DNA from: Omnitrophica WOR_2 bacterium RIFCSPHIGHO2_02_FULL_52_10
GTDB taxonomy: Bacteria > Omnitrophota > Gorgyraeia > Zapsychrales > Zapsychraceae
Assembly (NCBI GenBank): GCA_001805655.1
Contig: MHGR01000082.1
Location: 1 to 7,159 of the forward strand
Length of the DNA stretch: 7,159 bases
Direction of reading: 5' to 3'
Shown: piece after piece, positions 4,396-7,159 of the stretch
Layout of the letters: each line of letters starts with the position of its first letter
How positions within the stretch are numbered: the stretch's first letter is position 1
Position numbers and translations under genes: made by a program
The notes under the pieces: generated by a model
Database searches by the model: none
The model's input: only the letters and a program-made list of their open reading frames with translations
Told to the model about the DNA's origin: nothing

Positions 4396-4818
4396 ATGGC
4401 CAGAATCGATCTTATTGCCGAAGAAGTCGCGATGCTCATGCCCATGATTGCCCGCAGGATCTTGCTCGGCTTTTTCCAGTCGGTCAGCATCACGCAAACA
4501 CAAATATTCACCATCATTACGATTGCCGAAGGGGCGCCCATCCGGCTTTCGGAATTAAGCCAAAAGCTCAACATCTCGGCTCCGACCGTCACGGGCATCG
4601 TGGACCGGCTGGAGAAGCTGGCATATGTCCGGCGCATTCCTGACCGCGCGGACCGCAGAGCCATCAATGTGGACTTGACCCCCAAAGGCCGCGCCCTCGC
4701 CCAAAAATTCAAATCGACCATCAAGAGCAAGTGGAAGGAGCTGCTGGCCCAGCTTCCCGAGAAGGAGCAGGAGCAGTACGCCGCCATATTAAGGAAGATC
4801 CAGAGGAACATGCAATGA
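4396..4818 (+). CDS. MarR-family transcriptional regulator
   Basis: A 140-residue cytoplasmic dimeric DNA-binding protein of typical MarR length. Flanking helices at about 3-28 and 98-138 would form the dimer interface. The winged helix-turn-helix spans about 30-95, with LSELSQKLNI (51-60) leading to the recognition helix SAPTVTGIVDRLEK (61-74), then a wing with the family signature DRADRR (83-88) and the usual NVDLTPKG. The ligand cannot be told from the sequence. It is the first gene after the promoter and the two palindromes, and it overlaps the outer-membrane factor gene by four bases. The simplest reading is a repressor of its own operon that releases DNA when it binds a pump substrate or is oxidised. 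It has no cysteine, so direct cysteine-based redox sensing (as in OhrR) is unlikely. Confidence 0.93.
   Translation: MARIDLIAEEVAMLMPMIARRILLGFFQSVSITQTQIFTIITIAEGAPIRLSELSQKLNISAPTVTGIVDRLEKLAYVRRIPDRADRRAINVDLTPKGRALAQKFKSTIKSKWKELLAQLPEKEQEQYAAILRKIQRNMQ
4802..4808 (+). promoter_or_regulatory. Ribosome-binding site that fixes the start of the TolC-family gene
   Basis: AGAGGAA inside the end of the regulator gene lies six bases before ATG 4815. It supports this start, which yields an immediate signal peptide, over the longer open frame that begins at 4731. Confidence 0.7.
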
Positions 4819-6299
4819 GGGACGCTTCCAAGGGCATAAGAATTTTAGCCGGGGTTATTTTCCTTAGTGCCCATGTTTTTGCCGTTTACGCCCAGGAACA
4901 GGGTACCCCGCCGGCAACTTATCCGCTTTCTCTCAAGGAAGCGACACAGCTTGCTTTGCGGAATAATTTCGATATCCAGCTGACCAAGTATGATACCTGG
5001 ATCGCCCGCACGGACAAGCAGGTCGCCGAATCCATTTACGACACGATGTTCGAGGCGGAAGTGGAATACCGCAATGACCAGAGCCAACGGACCTCGACCA
5101 TCCTGGGGACCAAGACGGTCGATAATGACTACGATGTCGGCCTTTCCAAAAAATTGCCCACCGGCACAACGCTTGGCGTGGACCTGGAAAACAACCGCAA
5201 TTTCAATAACGCCGTGTTTGCCACCTCCCCGCTTACGCATGATTCAACGCTGGGTGTGACGGTGGAACAGGACTTGGGAAAGAACATCTTCGGCATTCAG
5301 GACCGGGGGGACATCAAAATCACCTTAAAGGACATCGAAAACGCGGAGTATACAACCCGGCGCAAGATCGAGGAAAGCGTGCGGGAGGTCCAAAAGGCTT
5401 ATTGGGACCTGGTTTTGCAGATCGAAAACGTCAGGATCGAAGAGGCCATGGTCGCCGAGGCCAGGAAACTGTATGAACTTCACCAGGAAAAACTCAAGGA
5501 CGGCCTGGTAGAAATGGGCGAGGCGATCGCGTCGGAGGCGAATTATGAGTCGCGCAAGAACGACCTGCTTTTGGCGCGCAATGAGGTCCGCGCCAAAAAT
5601 AACACCCTGAGACTCCTTTTGAATATCGAAGATAATGTCGACATTGAGCCTCTTGAGGCTTTTGACCTTCCGGAAAGCGGGGAAGCGTTGTTGCCCGCGA
5701 TGCAGCGGGCCTTCGCGAACCGCCAGGATTATAAAAAAGCGCGCAATGACATCGACGCCAAGGACATCGCGCTGTCCCTGAAAAAAAATAACCTGTGGCC
5801 GGAAATCAACCTGACGGCGACATTGGAGCGCAACGGCCTGAGCGACCATTTTAAGCAGGCGGTCACGCAAGCTACGCAAGAGGACAACCCCAATTTTTTT
5901 GCCGGCCTGGCCCTCGCCTTCCCGCTGGAAAACAACTCAGCCAAGGGGGAACTGAAAGCGGCGGAATTGGAAAAGGCCAAATCCGTCGTGCTTTTGAAGC
6001 TGGCCGAGCGGCAGATCGCCGTGGATATCGCTGACCGGGTCCGCAACTGCAATATTTTCCGCGAGTCCGCCGTCAACCGGCAGGAAGTCGCGCGCCTGCA
6101 AAGCATGAAACTGGAGGAAGAAGAAAAACAGTTCCGTTACGGCCGTTCGGACACCGACACCCTGATCCGCTTTCAGGAAGATGTCGTCCGGGCCCAAAGC
6201 GCTGTCGCCGCGGCCATTTACCGGTATCACACAGCCCTCGTGGAGCTTCGGGAAAAGGAAGGGGTATTGTTGAAGGAGTATTGGGAAGGGGAGTTGTAG
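4815..6299 (+). CDS. TolC-family outer-membrane efflux protein
   Basis: A 494-residue outer-membrane channel of the OEP/TolC family, a trimeric duct for substrates delivered by an inner-membrane pump. The signal peptide runs to about residue 26 (VYA|Q). Two repeated OEP halves follow, about 37-235 and 290-485, each made of long amphipathic helices interrupted by beta segments. The start LSLKEATQLALRNNFDIQL (38-56) is typical of family members, as is the late RYGRSDTDTLIRFQEDVVRAQ region. The start ATG overlaps the regulator stop as ATGA, so translation is coupled. No lipobox cysteine is present, so it is a TolC-like rather than an OprM/NodT-like lipoprotein form. The RND gene begins 16 bp later, so the two should form one tripartite pump once an adaptor is supplied. 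Confidence 0.92.
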   Translation: MRDASKGIRILAGVIFLSAHVFAVYAQEQGTPPATYPLSLKEATQLALRNNFDIQLTKYDTWIARTDKQVAESIYDTMFEAEVEYRNDQSQRTSTILGTKTVDNDYDVGLSKKLPTGTTLGVDLENNRNFNNAVFATSPLTHDSTLGVTVEQDLGKNIFGIQDRGDIKITLKDIENAEYTTRRKIEESVREVQKAYWDLVLQIENVRIEEAMVAEARKLYELHQEKLKDGLVEMGEAIASEANYESRKNDLLLARNEVRAKNNTLRLLLNIEDNVDIEPLEAFDLPESGEALLPAMQRAFANRQDYKKARNDIDAKDIALSLKKNNLWPEINLTATLERNGLSDHFKQAVTQATQEDNPNFFAGLALAFPLENNSAKGELKAAELEKAKSVVLLKLAERQIAVDIADRVRNCNIFRESAVNRQEVARLQSMKLEEEEKQFRYGRSDTDTLIRFQEDVVRAQSAVAAAIYRYHTALVELREKEGVLLKEYWEGEL

Positions 6300-6315
6300 G
6301 GTTGGGGGTTACATT

Positions 6316-7159
6316 ATGAATCTGACCGAAATTTCCATTAAAAATTCCCTTTTGGTCAACCTGATCACCGTTTTTGTCTACCTTGTCGGGTTGGTGGCGA
6401 TGTTCAACATTCCGTTGGACATGTTCCCCTCGGTCGACTATGACATGTTGACCGTGACCACGGCCTATCCCGGGGCGCCCACCGAAGACGTGGAAAGATT
6501 TGTGACGCTGCCCATTGAGAAGGAACTGAAGGGGATCAGCGGCATCAAAGATCTTGAATCCTCCAGCGATGAGGGGGAATCCCGCATCGGCATCACCCTG
6601 GATCCCAATGTCAGCGACAAGAAGGAAGTGGTGGATGACATCCGCCAGGCGGTGGACCGCGTGCGCAATCTCCCCGAAGGGGTGAAGGAAGACCCCTTTG
6701 TCCTGGAGCTGAAAAGCAAGGAGCGTCCGGTCCTGGAGGTTTCGGTAGGCGGCGGCGATGAATCGGTCCGCCGCCAGTATGCCGAGCTCCTGGAAGACCT
6801 CCTGCTGGACATCCCCGGCGTTGCTTCGGTCCGGCGCATCGGATGGCGGGACCGGGAATTTCATGTGGAAGTGGACCCGCAGAAACTGCGTGAATATTAT
6901 GTGTCCCTGGATGAGATCACCCGCGCGGTGGGGGCGCGCAATGTTACTTTGCCCGCCGGCCAGATCCGCACGCCCAACCTGGAATACAGCGTGCGCGTCA
7001 TCGGTGAGTTCGACACGGCTCAGCAGATTGAAAACACGGTCATCCGCGCCAATGACGCCGGGAATTGGCTGAAGGTCGGTGACGTCGCCAAAGTCACGGA
7101 AGGGTTCGAGGACGAAACACGCATTGCCAAGGTGAATCAAAAGCCGGTCACCGCGATGG
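6316..7159 (+). CDS. RND-family efflux transporter permease, 3' partial
   Basis: The first 281 residues of an inner-membrane proton-driven exporter of the AcrB/HAE1 type, which normally has about 1,000-1,050. The open frame runs to the window end. Transmembrane helix 1 is at about 10-30 (NSLLVNLITVF onward), followed by NIPLDMFPSVDYD and the first porter subdomain with TTAYPGAPTEDVERFVTLPIE (48-68), the equivalent of the SYPGA segment of AcrB. Other porter elements follow: IPGVASVRRIGWRDREFHVEV (166-186), LRNTV-like positions at about 191-215, and VGDVAKVTEGFEDETRIAKVN (254-274), as in the docking/porter region of family members. GGGGG (6304-6308) is a possible ribosome-binding site seven bases before the ATG. 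Drug versus metal specificity cannot be judged because the helix-4 motifs lie beyond the window. Confidence 0.92.
   Translation, partial: MNLTEISIKNSLLVNLITVFVYLVGLVAMFNIPLDMFPSVDYDMLTVTTAYPGAPTEDVERFVTLPIEKELKGISGIKDLESSSDEGESRIGITLDPNVSDKKEVVDDIRQAVDRVRNLPEGVKEDPFVLELKSKERPVLEVSVGGGDESVRRQYAELLEDLLLDIPGVASVRRIGWRDREFHVEVDPQKLREYYVSLDEITRAVGARNVTLPAGQIRTPNLEYSVRVIGEFDTAQQIENTVIRANDAGNWLKVGDVAKVTEGFEDETRIAKVNQKPVTAM

Noticed and set aside
4731..4814. 28-residue N-terminal extension of the TolC-family protein
   Set aside because: It overlaps the regulator gene in another frame and would bury the signal peptide. ATG 4815 has a ribosome-binding site and gives an immediate signal sequence.
6073..7140. 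355-codon open frame on the minus strand
   Set aside because: It lies entirely antisense to the TolC and RND genes, has no family resemblance, and is explained by the codon bias of the + strand genes. The + strand reading gives clear RND and TolC motifs.

Overview
The window appears to be one end of a metagenome-style contig from a Gram-negative bacterium with anaerobic or facultative respiration. This rests on periplasmic c-type cytochromes (eight CXXCH haem sites in two proteins), a Tat-exported iron-sulfur protein, an NrfD/PsrC-type quinone-interacting membrane protein, and a TolC plus RND envelope-spanning pump. I cannot assign the phylum from sequence alone. The genes look moderately GC-rich, while the 641-906 spacer is clearly AT-rich (about 37% GC by hand count over 641-900).

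Left module (about 35-3835), all on the + strand. It runs: the 3' part of a multihaem cytochrome c; a 266-bp spacer packed with hairpins; a membrane-anchored tetrahaem cytochrome c; a Tat-signal ferredoxin-like protein with four Fe-S cluster sites; and a ten-helix NrfD-family protein. The last three are overlapping or nearly touching and look like one operon. Together they should form a membrane complex that passes electrons between the quinone pool (NrfD subunit), the periplasmic Fe-S subunit and the c-haem subunits. No catalytic molybdenum subunit and no cytochrome b are visible here. The operon ends in a strongly initiated 28-codon ORF that is essentially a bare signal peptide, whose stop overlaps the ATG of an unrecognised 152-residue protein.

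Right module (about 4337-7159), also + strand. A good sigma70-type promoter, overlapped and followed by two TTAG-N5-CTAA palindromes, drives a MarR-family regulator. It is translationally coupled (ATGA overlap) to a TolC-family outer-membrane factor, followed by the start of an RND inner-membrane transporter that runs off the window. This reads as an autoregulated efflux operon; the periplasmic adaptor gene is not in view.

The most unusual elements are: (i) the chain of five or six hairpins at 646-908 between two cytochrome genes, in which two units share core and bulge but have different, self-complementary arms, and in which the last two hairpins are mutually exclusive across a ribosome-binding site; (ii) the orphan signal peptide; (iii) a Cys-to-Ser change in the first Fe-S cluster motif; (iv) the paired MarR-type operators. 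The perfect 34-bp inverted repeat at the extreme left edge copies coding sequence and is most probably a foldback or assembly artefact.
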